DNA of 64,000 nt from Pyropia yezoensis. Its lineage: Eukaryota; Rhodophyta; Bangiophyceae; Bangiales; Bangiaceae. Positions 18,833 to 28,200 of the stretch are shown here, piece by piece; position 1 is the first letter of the stretch, and each line of letters begins with the position of its first letter. Where the stretch lies: positions 5,718,093 through 5,782,092 of the forward strand of contig CM020620.1 in assembly GCA_009829735.1 (NCBI GenBank). Direction: 5' to 3'. The translations under genes were made by a program, and so were the position numbers. A model generated the notes under the pieces. The model ran no database searches. It was not told the DNA's origin and saw only the letters and a list, made by a program, of their open reading frames with translations.

Positions 18833-19301
18833 TGTGGCAAAAAACACTTACACACACGGCACCCAAGTTGGGGCGGTGTACAAGGGCTGCTTCCAGTGTC
18901 GGGGGAATCGGAAGAAGTGCAAGTCGCACACACTCTGTCCCTGTTGTGGGGCAATCCCCCCACTGACGAACAAGAGGATGGTGTGTGGTCCAACAGTTTC
19001 TTGGTCGGGACGGGGACGCAGGGCCAAGCCCCGCTGTCCCTCCCCTTATCCCCCCAGGGTCCCCTCAGAATCTCGCCACTCAGAATCTCCCACCCCAGCA
19101 CATGCCCACCGGGCCACACGAAAATTCAAGACGATAAATGCAGAAAACCCTCAAATCCAAGTTGGATTTACTACTAAGCTAACTATCCCAAACTTAGGGA
19201 ATATTGACCCAAATGCAGGGCGAGGAACGGATCAGGCTAGTGGCCTGCCGCCCCTTGCATGGCACGTGTTGCCCCCCTACCTGGGGGTCAATACTGCCAC
19301 A
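18833..19301 (-). repeat. Ty3-A copy 2, 3' LTR
   Basis: It is identical to the left LTR of copy 1 except one base, and carries the same private differences from the right LTRs. Confidence 0.93.
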
Positions 19302-19639
19302 CTCCCCTCTCCTCAGTTCCGACCGACCCGGTCGGCCCTGTGAGGGGGTGCGTAAACGCACGTCTCGGCGTTGGGGGCGCGACTTGCTGTCCCCCCTTGA
19401 GTACGTAACGCGGATGTGGAGGCGGTCACGTTGACCGCCCCTCTCCTCAAGCTTGCCCACTCGGCAGCTTGCTCTCCCCGGTTCACACTTCACCTTCACC
19501 ACCACCTCCGTTTCACCTTCCACGGGGCCGCCCCACGCTGGGGAGGCCACCCGTCTACCCATGATCCGAGCCCCCCTCAACTCGAGGCGGGTCTCGTGCC
19601 GCTGTAGCCAGGGCGTCTATCCCTAACTTGGGGAGAGCC

Positions 19640-20701
19640 ATGGCGACCCCGGGGGTGGAGACGGACTCTCTCGACGAAGGTATGGAGGACACCTCCTACG
19701 GTGCAGCGCCCGCTGGGACTTCCGGCGGGGGCTCCGCGATCGCTCCGGGGGATGGGACTCCCGCGTCACCCGGCTTTGGGTTGACGGCGGGATCTCCCCC
19801 GGAGGCGGGACAAGTTGTCCCGCGTGAGGCCTTGGGGCGGTGGTTTTACCCCGCTTGGCCTCTATATGAGGAGGGGTTGACTGTTCTTCGCTGTAGCCGA
19901 CTTGGCGCAGCGATGGGTCGGGCATGGGACCGTCTACGGGAGAAGTATCCCCGTAGGGTCGGGTTCCCTGCCGGCTTCAGGACGGACCAGTTTGCCTTCC
20001 TGGACGACGAGGAGGTCGAAGACATACAGCGGGCCAAGGCCATGGTGGACCGCGGGGGAACTATCCCGGGTCCCGGCGACTTGCCGACCTTTACTTGGGA
20101 CGCGGTGGCAACTCGCCCCCCGTACCTTCACGAGGCCGATCCGCACACACATCACTTTGATGTGCGGATGGTGAAGGACTTCCGGCGAGGTCCCTACTTG
20201 GTGACCTCGGCTCAACTTGAGTTCCCTCAGCAGTCTGCTGCCAGTAAGGAGCAGTACTATCCGAAGAAGCCCGAGTGGTGGCCTCAAGTTGAGGTCCCCT
20301 ACGGGTTCCCTGCGTTGCTGCCACGGTTGCTCGACTTCTTCGGCGCCGTCATGTTGACGGCTGGCCCTGATCACCTGGTGTGGGCCATGTTGGCCACCCA
20401 GTGGCTCCTCGAGGTCATGTCGACCTGGGTGTCTTGTGTTCAGCGGCGGGGGATGCTCTGGCATCTCCCCCTCCGGCTTATCCAAGGTTTGGAACAGCTC
20501 ACCCCTCAGCTAGTTGCTGAGGGGTGCTCATCAGGACAACTCACTCTACTTGAGGAGATGCTCCGACTCCACAAGTTTATCGAGTGGGAGAGCATTGAGC
20601 ACAAGTTGCGCCGCCCCACTCGTGGGCCCAAGGACGATGGCGCACTTCGCCAGTTCGTATGGGTCGCTAGTGAACTTCACGACGGCCGTGTGGTCCTATG
20701 A
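19640..20701 (+). CDS. Antisense accessory ORF of Ty3-A copy 2, 353 aa
   Basis: I see no amino-acid difference from the copy 1 protein. It has the same ATG context, the same FFGAV and VQRRGMLWHLP block, and the same early stop caused by the deletion downstream of the DGRVVL codons. Its intactness in two copies of a duplicate is not independent evidence of selection. Confidence 0.7.
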   Translation: MATPGVETDSLDEGMEDTSYGAAPAGTSGGGSAIAPGDGTPASPGFGLTAGSPPEAGQVVPREALGRWFYPAWPLYEEGLTVLRCSRLGAAMGRAWDRLREKYPRRVGFPAGFRTDQFAFLDDEEVEDIQRAKAMVDRGGTIPGPGDLPTFTWDAVATRPPYLHEADPHTHHFDVRMVKDFRRGPYLVTSAQLEFPQQSAASKEQYYPKKPEWWPQVEVPYGFPALLPRLLDFFGAVMLTAGPDHLVWAMLATQWLLEVMSTWVSCVQRRGMLWHLPLRLIQGLEQLTPQLVAEGCSSGQLTLLEEMLRLHKFIEWESIEHKLRRPTRGPKDDGALRQFVWVASELHDGRVVL

Positions 20702-20844
20702 GAGGGGTTGGAGAGTCTAGCATGCATGCCTAGTTGGCAGCTGCCTTTGTTGTGAGAGTGTGAGGGTTAGGGCTGTAGTTAAAAGCCACTCTGCGTACCA
20801 CTTCGACTTGAAGCACTCTCTTGGCACTGTTACTCGGCCTTCCC

Positions 20845-22443
20845 TCACGTTGAGGGAGGGCTGTTAGGGTCTATCTCGTTCCGGGCACAGTATGCCCGGA
20901 CCTTCTCAGCGGGAAGGTCCTCCACATACTCCCACGTATCATCCTTGGCTTTGTAGCCAAACCAATGCACCCTCAACATGAGGCGGTCAGTGTCCTCATC
21001 CCAGCCGTGGTCGATGAACTTATCGAACACGTACTCCTGCGGGCCCTGTTTGGCCGCAGGCAGTGAGGGGAGGCGCCACGCTTCCAACGCACGCGCCCAA
21101 GCTGGGTCGCCTGCAGGCGGTGGTGCAACTTTGACCACGTCCTGCCCGTTCACTGTGCGGACTCCATCGTCACTTTCGATGGTAAAGCGCCGCCCATCAG
21201 TACGAAGGACCGGGTACGGCCCCTTCGTCTGGAATACCAACTTACCCCCAGTTGGGGTGTGTGAGTGGACCAATACCCAGTCACCCTGCTCGGGGACATG
21301 CTTGGCGTTGCGCACCTTTTCGTCAAAGGTACGCTTGTAGCGCTTTTGTGCTCTGTCCATCTCAGCCCTGACTTCAGGGATGAGCTTTTCAAGCCTAGCA
21401 GTGAACTCCGCCTTACTCTCAGTAGGAGTAGGCGTACTGCCACCATCCTCCCTAGTTGGGAGCGGCCGCCGCACGGCAATAGACCGCACGCGACGGGGGG
21501 TCACAAAAGCGAGGGGTACTTCCCCGGTAGATGAGTGAACCTGCGAATTGTAGGCAGTCGTAAGAATAGAAATGTATTGGTCCCACGTTTTCACATGCTC
21601 ACTCACATAGTGGCGCAGCTGCCGAACAATAGTTTTGTTGAAGCGCTCCACCTGCCCATTAGTTTGTGGGTGGTAGGGGGTGGCATAGTTTGCCCGCACC
21701 CCCAACATATCCAGCACTCCCTGAAACAGTACAGACGCAAATTGCGGTCCATTGTCCGATAGTGTACTATCCGGAATGCCATTCGCGGCATCCCAGTGAT
21801 CTAGGAAGGCTGACACGACCGACATGGCCGTGATCTCTGCCAGTGGGACCGCTCGCGTAAGTTTCGTGAAGCGGTCACAGATGACCAGGAGGTACTGGTT
21901 GCCCTCCTCGGTCACTGGCAGTGGCCCAAGGATGTCCATTGCCAACGCGGCAAAGGGCTCCTTGGCCGGGAACAATAGCATAGCCGTAGTAGGCCGCCGT
22001 TCCATCAGACGGTTCTGTGCACAACTTGTGCACGCAGCCACCCAACTGTAGATGTCCACCACCATGGACGGCCAGTAGTACCTGGTCCTCAGGGTCTGGT
22101 ACAGTTTACTAGACCCCAGGTGTCCACCTGTGGGAGCGTTATGCTCCCTCTCAAGGATACTGTCCTTGAGGGATGCGGGGACGACAAGTTGTTCGGTCCT
22201 CTGGAATACCCCCCTCCTCATGAGGAGGCCGTCGTCTCCGAGAAAGAACCGCGTCTCCGCCACTGTATCCAGTGTTTCCCTCTGCGACTTGCAGAAGGGA
22301 TCCTCGGCCTGGGCCTTCACCACCTCGTCCAGGGACAGGGGCAAGTACTTCTTGTTCCCTGGCGCCTCAGGGTCCAACGCCTGACCCGAGCGCGTGACTA
22401 CCCCCACGATGGGGATGTCGTCATCGACTGGGTTAGTGTCCAG
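20845..22443 (-). CDS. Ty3-A copy 2 integrase
   Basis: It has the same HHCC, D-D-E, GPY/F and chromodomain-like parts as copy 1. Differences seen are HWDAANG for HWVAANG and KKYLPLS for KKFLPLS. The register break before the integrase is the same as in copy 1. Confidence 0.88.
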   Translation of the reverse strand: MDTNPVDDDIPIVGVVTRSGQALDPEAPGNKKYLPLSLDEVVKAQAEDPFCKSQRETLDTVAETRFFLGDDGLLMRRGVFQRTEQLVVPASLKDSILEREHNAPTGGHLGSSKLYQTLRTRYYWPSMVVDIYSWVAACTSCAQNRLMERRPTTAMLLFPAKEPFAALAMDILGPLPVTEEGNQYLLVICDRFTKLTRAVPLAEITAMSVVSAFLDHWDAANGIPDSTLSDNGPQFASVLFQGVLDMLGVRANYATPYHPQTNGQVERFNKTIVRQLRHYVSEHVKTWDQYISILTTAYNSQVHSSTGEVPLAFVTPRRVRSIAVRRPLPTREDGGSTPTPTESKAEFTARLEKLIPEVRAEMDRAQKRYKRTFDEKVRNAKHVPEQGDWVLVHSHTPTGGKLVFQTKGPYPVLRTDGRRFTIESDDGVRTVNGQDVVKVAPPPAGDPAWARALEAWRLPSLPAAKQGPQEYVFDKFIDHGWDEDTDRLMLRVHWFGYKAKDDTWEYVEDLPAEKVRAYCARNEIDPNSPPST

Positions 22444-24827
22444 CCCTCGGTAGGTACCCGAGAAAGGCCGTCGGCAAGGGCATGTTGCCTGCCAGGTCGG
22501 TACTCAATATCAAAGTTGAAGGGTGCCAGTCGCACCCTCCACCGGTTGAGACGAGTGTTCGTACAGTCCGTCTTAAAGATGAACTGCAACGCGCAGTGGT
22601 CACAGCGGATGAGAAACTTCTCACCCTCTAGGTAGTGACGAAGTGACGTCACCGCCCACACCACTGCGAGTCCTTCCAACTCGGTGACTCCGTAGTTCTT
22701 CTCAGCCGAGTTCAGCCCCTTGCTGAAGTATCCTAACGGCAAGTACTCCTTGTCCGGATGCTGCTGAAGCAACACACAACCAAGTTGGTCGTAGCAAGCG
22801 TCCACATCCAGGATGTAGTGGCCTCCCAACCTGGGAATAGCCAGGATAGGGGGCTTCAGCAGAAGGTCCCGAAGAGTCTCAAAGGATTCCTGCTCCACCC
22901 GACTTGGGGGAGGCAGGTTCTTCGGTAGCGTTGAGCTCACTAGCTCATTCAGCGGCTTTGCAACCTTGGCGAAGCCCTTGGTGAAACGTCGGTACACGTT
23001 ACACATCCCGAGGAAGCTCCTCATCTGTGTCAGGGTCCGGGGGTACTGAGCCTTACGGATGGCCCTCAAGTTCTTCTCGTTGACACTGAGGCGCCCCGGA
23101 CGGACAACATGTCCCAAGTATTCCACCTCCTGAGTGAAGAGGTGGCACTTACTCGCCTTCAGTGATACACCGGCGTCAGCAAGTAGCTTGAACACCTGGC
23201 CAAGATGGCCAATGTGTTCCTCCGGACTTCGGGAGAACACAATGATATCGTCTAGGTACACGAGACAGATCTGCCAGCGTACTCCGGCCAGAATCATGTC
23301 CATAGCGCGCTGGAAAGTTGCCGGCGCGTTACACAGGCCAAACGGTAGGCGCTTGCACTGGTAGGTACCACAGTGACAGGTAAAGGTAGTTTTATGCCTG
23401 TCCTCCGGGGCAATGGGATTTTGCCAGTATCCCGCGTTACAGTCCAGGGTAAAGAACACGTTCGCCTCCCCCAGAGAGTCCAGACAGTCGTCCAACCTAG
23501 GTAGGGGATGACTATCCTTCACCGTGCTGTCGTTGAGCTTACGGTAGTCGATACAGAACCGGGGGGTCCCATCAACTTTGGGGACGATAACCACCGGACT
23601 CGCCCACTCGGCGTTACTGGCCTCGATCACATCGAGGGCCTCCATGCGAGCAACTTGCTCCTTAACGAGGGCCCTTGAACAGGGTCCTCCCCTATACGGT
23701 TGTTGGCGTATAGGGGGTGCACCGGGCTTCAACTCGATCCGGTGTTGGGTAGCTCTCATGAGTCCCAATTGACCATCCCACAACTTGTGATATTGGTCCA
23801 AGAGGCGTTTAACTTGAACCCTCAACCCGGATGAAACACCCTCCATGTTCACATGGGGCCGAGGAGAGGCGGCCGACTTGGCTTGATGCTTCTCCTTTCC
23901 GGACTTCGGGTCGCTATTTGCGCCCGCATTGAGAGTGACCGCTACTACCGGTCCCTCGTGTTGGTCGATAAAGCCGAACTTGGCTCCCGACTTGAAGTGC
24001 TTGGGCGACGAGCTCAGGTTCATCACCTGGATCCTCCACGGGACCCCGGCTTTGGAGTCCATCGTGCCAAGGGCAACATGCACTTGGTGCTTGCGAGCAA
24101 GACGGGGGTAAGGGTGCACCAACCCGTTCCCCGTATAATCAGTTACAACGTCAACGTCCGCCACCGAGTTTGGGGGCAACTTGACTTCACGGGCTAAGCG
24201 CAGGGTAGCAGTAAACCCTTCACTCACAGAGCAAACAGGCTTGGACTGTGAGACTGTCACAGGAGCCACAGACTTTCCCTTACCAAGGATGGGGATAGTC
24301 TCCCCATTCATCAACTTGACCCAGTACTCAGGGCCACTAATCAGAGGCACTTGTGTTACGACATAAGGGGTACCCAGAAGCAGGGGTACCGATATATTCT
24401 CGACTACTCCATAGGTCACGTCGACCTCATGGGTCCCCAACCTAGTTGGTAGGGTCACGGCACCAACGATGGGAAGTACCCCACCATTGATATCGATCAG
24501 ATGGTCAGCTTTAGACTTCCAGCGTTGGAGCTTCATCTCCTTTGGTAATAGCGACTTGCGTATCAAGGAGGCTCCTGAACCGGTATCAAGTACGATACGG
24601 GCACAACAGGCGCGGCCGGGGGCAAGTTGCACCCGTCCAGCCACCTGGAAGTTCTCACCCGTCAGCACCGCGATGACCCGACGTGGGTTTACGTTCTTGG
24701 GGAGTCCTACCCGAGGTGGGCGGACTCCCTTAGGTCGCGGCAGTATCCGGCACGGTTGATTCGTCCTCTTGACCCACTTGGCCGAGGCTGCCGTTGTGAG
24801 CTTCGGACGACCAGCTCTAACGGTCAT
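22398..24827 (-). CDS. Ty3-A copy 2 protease, RT, RNase H
   Basis: 809 residues, with protease DTGSGAS, RT YLDD and RNase H as in copy 1. Substitutions include DVDACYD for DVDASYD, YFSKGL for YFRKGL, GGPCSRA for GGPRSRA and PIVGAV for PIVDAV. None hits a catalytic Asp. The ATG at 24827 again overlaps the extended Gag stop as ATGA. Confidence 0.92.
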   Translation of the reverse strand: MTVRAGRPKLTTAASAKWVKRTNQPCRILPRPKGVRPPRVGLPKNVNPRRVIAVLTGENFQVAGRVQLAPGRACCARIVLDTGSGASLIRKSLLPKEMKLQRWKSKADHLIDINGGVLPIVGAVTLPTRLGTHEVDVTYGVVENISVPLLLGTPYVVTQVPLISGPEYWVKLMNGETIPILGKGKSVAPVTVSQSKPVCSVSEGFTATLRLAREVKLPPNSVADVDVVTDYTGNGLVHPYPRLARKHQVHVALGTMDSKAGVPWRIQVMNLSSSPKHFKSGAKFGFIDQHEGPVVAVTLNAGANSDPKSGKEKHQAKSAASPRPHVNMEGVSSGLRVQVKRLLDQYHKLWDGQLGLMRATQHRIELKPGAPPIRQQPYRGGPCSRALVKEQVARMEALDVIEASNAEWASPVVIVPKVDGTPRFCIDYRKLNDSTVKDSHPLPRLDDCLDSLGEANVFFTLDCNAGYWQNPIAPEDRHKTTFTCHCGTYQCKRLPFGLCNAPATFQRAMDMILAGVRWQICLVYLDDIIVFSRSPEEHIGHLGQVFKLLADAGVSLKASKCHLFTQEVEYLGHVVRPGRLSVNEKNLRAIRKAQYPRTLTQMRSFLGMCNVYRRFTKGFAKVAKPLNELVSSTLPKNLPPPSRVEQESFETLRDLLLKPPILAIPRLGGHYILDVDACYDQLGCVLLQQHPDKEYLPLGYFSKGLNSAEKNYGVTELEGLAVVWAVTSLRHYLEGEKFLIRCDHCALQFIFKTDCTNTRLNRWRVRLAPFNFDIEYRPGRQHALADGLSRVPTEGWTLTQSMTTSPSWG

Positions 24828-25009
24828 TCGTTTCCCGCCGACTTGGCGTCCGAATCTGAGGACGAAGGGGAAAACGACGAGTCCGAGGACGACTTGTCCG
24901 CCCCTTCCGCCGAGGGTGTGGTGACCGCCACTACCGGTTGAGATCCACCCTCGCGGCGTGAACGTACTTCGTTCGTAGCCGTCTTCTTACTCGCATTCTT
25001 AACGAGTTG

Positions 25010-26770
25010 TCAAATGCGTTTACTCAACATAGGGCAATCATATGCCCAGTGTCCATCGGAGTTGCAGTTCCAACACCGATGGTCAGTTCCCGGAGGGGTC
25101 TTACCGACTTGGGAAGCCGATGGGGTACCTTGGGAAGTTCCCACGGCAGCTAATACATTATCCTTGCGGAGTCCGCGTGCCTCTCTCAACTCTCTGGCCT
25201 GGCGCGCCTCCTCCCGTTCCTTGGCTAACTCGGCCTGACGCTCCTGGCGTTGTTCCTCCCGCAACTTGCGGTAGGCCTCGCCTCTGCGGTAGGCGAACCT
25301 AGCCAACTCGGCCAGGGTCGCCCGGGCAGTGTTATGCTCCCGGGTCTCCATCCGGACTGACCAATGGAGTCCCTCCACAAACCGACTCTTCACCACAGCT
25401 TGTGGATGAAGAAACCCACAAAGGTTGTTGAGCTTACGGACTCGCTCCGCAAAGAACAACTCGTCCTCCGCCTCTTCCTGATGGGCTTGCGTAAACTCCT
25501 CGACTTGAGAAGCCAGCGCCGCTTCATCAACCATGGCTCTCAACAACCAGTTGACGAGCTCCAAGTAGGACGTCACTTCACCAGCGCCTCCACTTGAGGA
25601 GCTGGGCATGACGGACAAGAGTTCTGTCCGCAGGTCTCTCTTCGTAAGCTCCTGTAGCATGTAGAAAGCCATGCCCTCACTTATGGCATTGTCGTCACAG
25701 GCTTTTGTGAAACGACGTAGAAACTGAAAGACACGGAGGGGGGGAGTTCCATCCCGCTGCGCGTTGTGCCCAAAAGAGTGAAGTGCATTCTTCTTGGCAC
25801 GACCCATGGCTTGGGCCTGGTCAGGACCATACGCCACCGACCTATTGGGGAGGGCGTAGGTCTCACAATCGAAGATCCTCTCGTAGTTCGGGTTGGCTAC
25901 CTGGATCTTGGGCGGCACCTCACGTTGAGGGAACAGCCGCTGTGGCACTGGGGCAAGTTCACCCTCAGTGCCCATAGTCTGGCGCGGCGCGCTTGGTGTA
26001 GCCGCCGGCGTTTCCGGGGGGAACTCCCCCATGAAGGGCGTACGCCCCACCGAGTATGGTGTGGCTCCCTCGTTGGGAGTCACAGGGGTCGCCCCCTGTT
26101 CGGGGCGACCCGAAATAGGCGTGAGGAGGGATTCCCCCTGCGTCTGAGGGCTCGAAAGCCCCGATCCGGTCTGGACATTAAGGCCATCTGGCAAACTCGC
26201 CACAATCTGACTCAGAATAGTATTCGTCATCGTGACCACCAGGTCCGGCAAAGTCTGCCGCAACACATTGGTCGCCTCCCGACGGAGAGTTTCCGCGAGG
26301 AGTGGATTATCGACTCCAATTGAGTCTCGGTCCGCCTCCGGGAGTCTACCTGAGGGGTAACCACGACCCTCAGGAGTCTCGACCGGGGGCATGGGCGCGA
26401 GCCCATCGCCAACCAACGGAGGTCCGCCGTCCTCCGAAAGCCAAGTTGGCGACGGCTCCAAGCCAAAGTTGGCTCCAACCCGAGCGGAACCCGCGGGGAC
26501 AGTCCTCTCACCTTGGGACGTTCCCGTTGAGTGTACCACACCGTGGCCGGACTTTAGCCCACCCACATCAGAAGTGTCACCCGAATGAACTCCCGACTGA
26601 GTCGGGGTGGCCAGTTGCCCGCCCGTACTCCTAGTCCTTCTGGCTTGAGGGACCTCTAGTCCCTCTGCCACCCCAGGTACACGTACCTGTGTCTCACCAG
26701 TATTCGAAGGCGCTGAAGTACGTGCGTCACCCGTGTACTCCCCGGACGACGGGGGGTCCGAACTAGCCAT
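25010..26770 (-). CDS. Ty3-A copy 2 Gag, 586 aa
   Basis: Layout is as in copy 1: disordered N-terminus, capsid-like helices, charged helix and one C-x2-C-x4-H-x4-C knuckle. Small differences are QEEAEDELFF for QEETEGELFF and SQGERTV for SQGEGTV. The same TGA precedes the same in-frame Ser/Asp-rich extension (24824-25009). Confidence 0.9.
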   Translation of the reverse strand: MASSDPPSSGEYTGDARTSAPSNTGETQVRVPGVAEGLEVPQARRTRSTGGQLATPTQSGVHSGDTSDVGGLKSGHGVVHSTGTSQGERTVPAGSARVGANFGLEPSPTWLSEDGGPPLVGDGLAPMPPVETPEGRGYPSGRLPEADRDSIGVDNPLLAETLRREATNVLRQTLPDLVVTMTNTILSQIVASLPDGLNVQTGSGLSSPQTQGESLLTPISGRPEQGATPVTPNEGATPYSVGRTPFMGEFPPETPAATPSAPRQTMGTEGELAPVPQRLFPQREVPPKIQVANPNYERIFDCETYALPNRSVAYGPDQAQAMGRAKKNALHSFGHNAQRDGTPPLRVFQFLRRFTKACDDNAISEGMAFYMLQELTKRDLRTELLSVMPSSSSGGAGEVTSYLELVNWLLRAMVDEAALASQVEEFTQAHQEEAEDELFFAERVRKLNNLCGFLHPQAVVKSRFVEGLHWSVRMETREHNTARATLAELARFAYRRGEAYRKLREEQRQERQAELAKEREEARQARELREARGLRKDNVLAAVGTSQGTPSASQVGKTPPGTDHRCWNCNSDGHWAYDCPMLSKRI

Positions 26771-26869
26771 GTTGGCTGACGATCCTTATGACACGGTCCA
26801 AGTCCACCGTACCTCTGAGACAGAGGGCCCCCTACACCCGGGTGCACCCGGAGGTAAAGTTTACCTCTG

Positions 26870-26887
26870 TCCCCTGCTGCTCCACCA
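26870..26887 (-). promoter_or_regulatory. Ty3-A copy 2 primer-binding site
   Basis: The same 18-base TGG-initial site as in copy 1, two bases inside the 5' LTR. Confidence 0.8.
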
Positions 26888-26889
26888 AA

Positions 26890-27358
26890 TGTGGCAAAAA
26901 CTACTTACACACACGGCACCCAAGTTGGGGCGGTGTACAAGGGCTGCCTCCAGTGTCGGGGGAACCGGAAGAAGTGCAAGTCGCACACACTCTGTCCCTG
27001 TTGTGGGGCAATCCCCCCACTGACAAACAAGAAGATGGTGTGTGGGCCAACAGTTTCTTGGTCGGGACGGGGACGCAGGGCCAAGCCCCGCTGTCCCTCC
27101 CCTTATCCCCCCAGGGTCCCCTCAGAATCTCGCCACTCAGAATCTCCCACCCCAGCACCTGCCCACCGGGCCACACGAGAATTCAAGACGATAAATGCAG
27201 AAAACCCTCAAATCCAAGTTGGATTTACTACTAAGCTAACTATCCAAAACGTAGGGAATATGGACCGAAATGCAGGGGGAGGAACGGGTCAGGCTAGTGG
27301 CCTGCCGCCCCTTGCATGGCACGTGTTGCCCCCCTACCTGGGGGTCAATACTGCCACA
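26890..27358 (-). repeat. Ty3-A copy 2, 5' LTR, chimeric
   Basis: The first 320 bases match the right LTR of copy 1. From about 27222 to 27294 seven substitutions separate it from copy 1, and most of them match the LTR of copy 3 instead (for example ATATGGACCGAAATGC). It therefore joins two LTR subtypes. Confidence 0.85.
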
Positions 27359-27524
27359 GGTGGACGGCATGCCGGTCTTGCTGATCAACGCTGACGACGT
27401 CAAGTGCACGCACGGCGCGACAGTGTCGGACCTTGACGAGGACAAGCTGTTTTACTGTCAAAGCCGGGGGGTCAGCGCCGCATATGCGCGGTTTCTGCTC
27501 GTCAAGGGCTTTGCGGGGGAACCT
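27359..27524 (+). pseudogene. sufD: Fragment of sufD (Fe-S cluster assembly), C-terminal part
   Basis: About 55 codons read VDGMPVLLINADDVKCTHGA, then TVSDLDEDKLFYCQSRGV and LLVKGFAGE. The DDVKCTHGA and LFYxxSRG motifs are hallmarks of the SufD C-terminus (scaffold complex SufBCD, plastid Fe-S assembly). The piece starts directly at the outer end of a Ty3-A LTR and ends directly at a piece of copia LTR, which supplies the last codons and the TAG. The N-terminal three quarters of a normal SufD and its last 20 or so residues are missing. It is a broken or captured host gene fragment, not a working gene. In red algae sufB and sufC are plastid genes and sufD is nuclear, which fits. Confidence 0.8.
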
Positions 27525-27612
27525 CCAATGATTTAGGGGCCGCGACCGTTCCGGGCGACCCGGCCGCTCGGCACCCAATTTGGAAGACGGGTGAGGCGCG
27601 GGACCGGACGGT
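27525..27612 (+). repeat. Inverted copia LTR fragment, no Ty3 insertion
   Basis: The reverse complement of these 88 bases matches the copia LTR across the Ty3-A insertion point: the parts at 13817-13866 and 5247-5290 are joined here with a single GGTGC. It is an empty-site version of the LTR with about 5% differences. It ends where the Ty3-B LTR begins. Confidence 0.8.
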
Positions 27613-27975
27613 TGTAGCAATATGGTTGTCCGTATTGTGACCCTAATATTAGGGGGGCTACTTCTAATCCTTAACTTTCAATTTGAGAGTCCGTACTGGT
27701 CACGGTATCTATAAGTTACGTATGACCAGAAGGACTTGCATCTTGGGGTGGAGGGTAGTAAGTAATGTCTCCGAGGGTTTATAACGAGGGGGCCGGCGGC
27801 GAATCCACCGCCGGCCAAGGTAGAACAACAAACCCCTTCCGTTTGGGCTCCCATCTTGGTCCCGTGGCTTGCGCTCCAAGGACAGCAACCTTGGCCTCCC
27901 GGTGACGTTGGTGCCGATCCCCCTTGGTGAGTGTTCCCTGAGAGTGGACGTGCGACGGATCCCTATTGTGCTACA
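27613..27975 (+). repeat. Ty3-B 5' LTR
   Basis: 363 bp, from TGTAGCAATATGG to ATTGTGCTACA. It differs from the 3' LTR at several positions (for example GGTTGTCCG against GGTCGGCCG, and CTACTTC against CTACGTC). Confidence 0.93.
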
Positions 27976-27976
27976 T

Positions 27977-27994
27977 TGGTGGAGCAGCAGGGGA
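27977..27994 (+). promoter_or_regulatory. Ty3-B primer-binding site
   Basis: TGGTGGAGCAGCAGGGGA starts one base after the LTR and is identical to the Ty3-A site, although the LTRs differ. Confidence 0.8.
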
Positions 27995-28200
27995 CGGGTT
28001 TCCGTCACCCTTGTGGTGACGCCGTCTTCGGCCCTGGCACACGGATAGGGATCCGGTCCTTTTCTTGTACTCGTGGTCTTGCGACCTGTTCGATTGTGTT
28101 GAGTTTTTACCTTTGACTGTGATCTACTGTTACTCTCCCCAATCTACCCCCTCGCTCTCTTATTCGTGGTGATTGTTACGTCGGTTGACTGATTGTGACT

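Larger units (their letters stand above)
18833..27358 (-). mobile_element. Ty3-A chromovirus, copy 2, near-identical to copy 1
   Basis: Every feature lies exactly 13,542 bp from its counterpart in copy 1, so there is no net indel over 8.5 kb and only scattered substitutions. The LTRs are 18833-19301 and 26890-27358. The left flank is GGTGC and the right flank GGTGG, so there is no exact target duplication. The similarity with copy 1 continues outward to the left through the copia LTR but ends at the right LTR. Together this points to duplication or gene conversion at DNA level rather than a separate insertion. Confidence 0.92.

Noticed and set aside
27361..27536. sufD as an intact short gene
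   Set aside because: Both ends coincide with retroelement ends, and most of the protein is missing.
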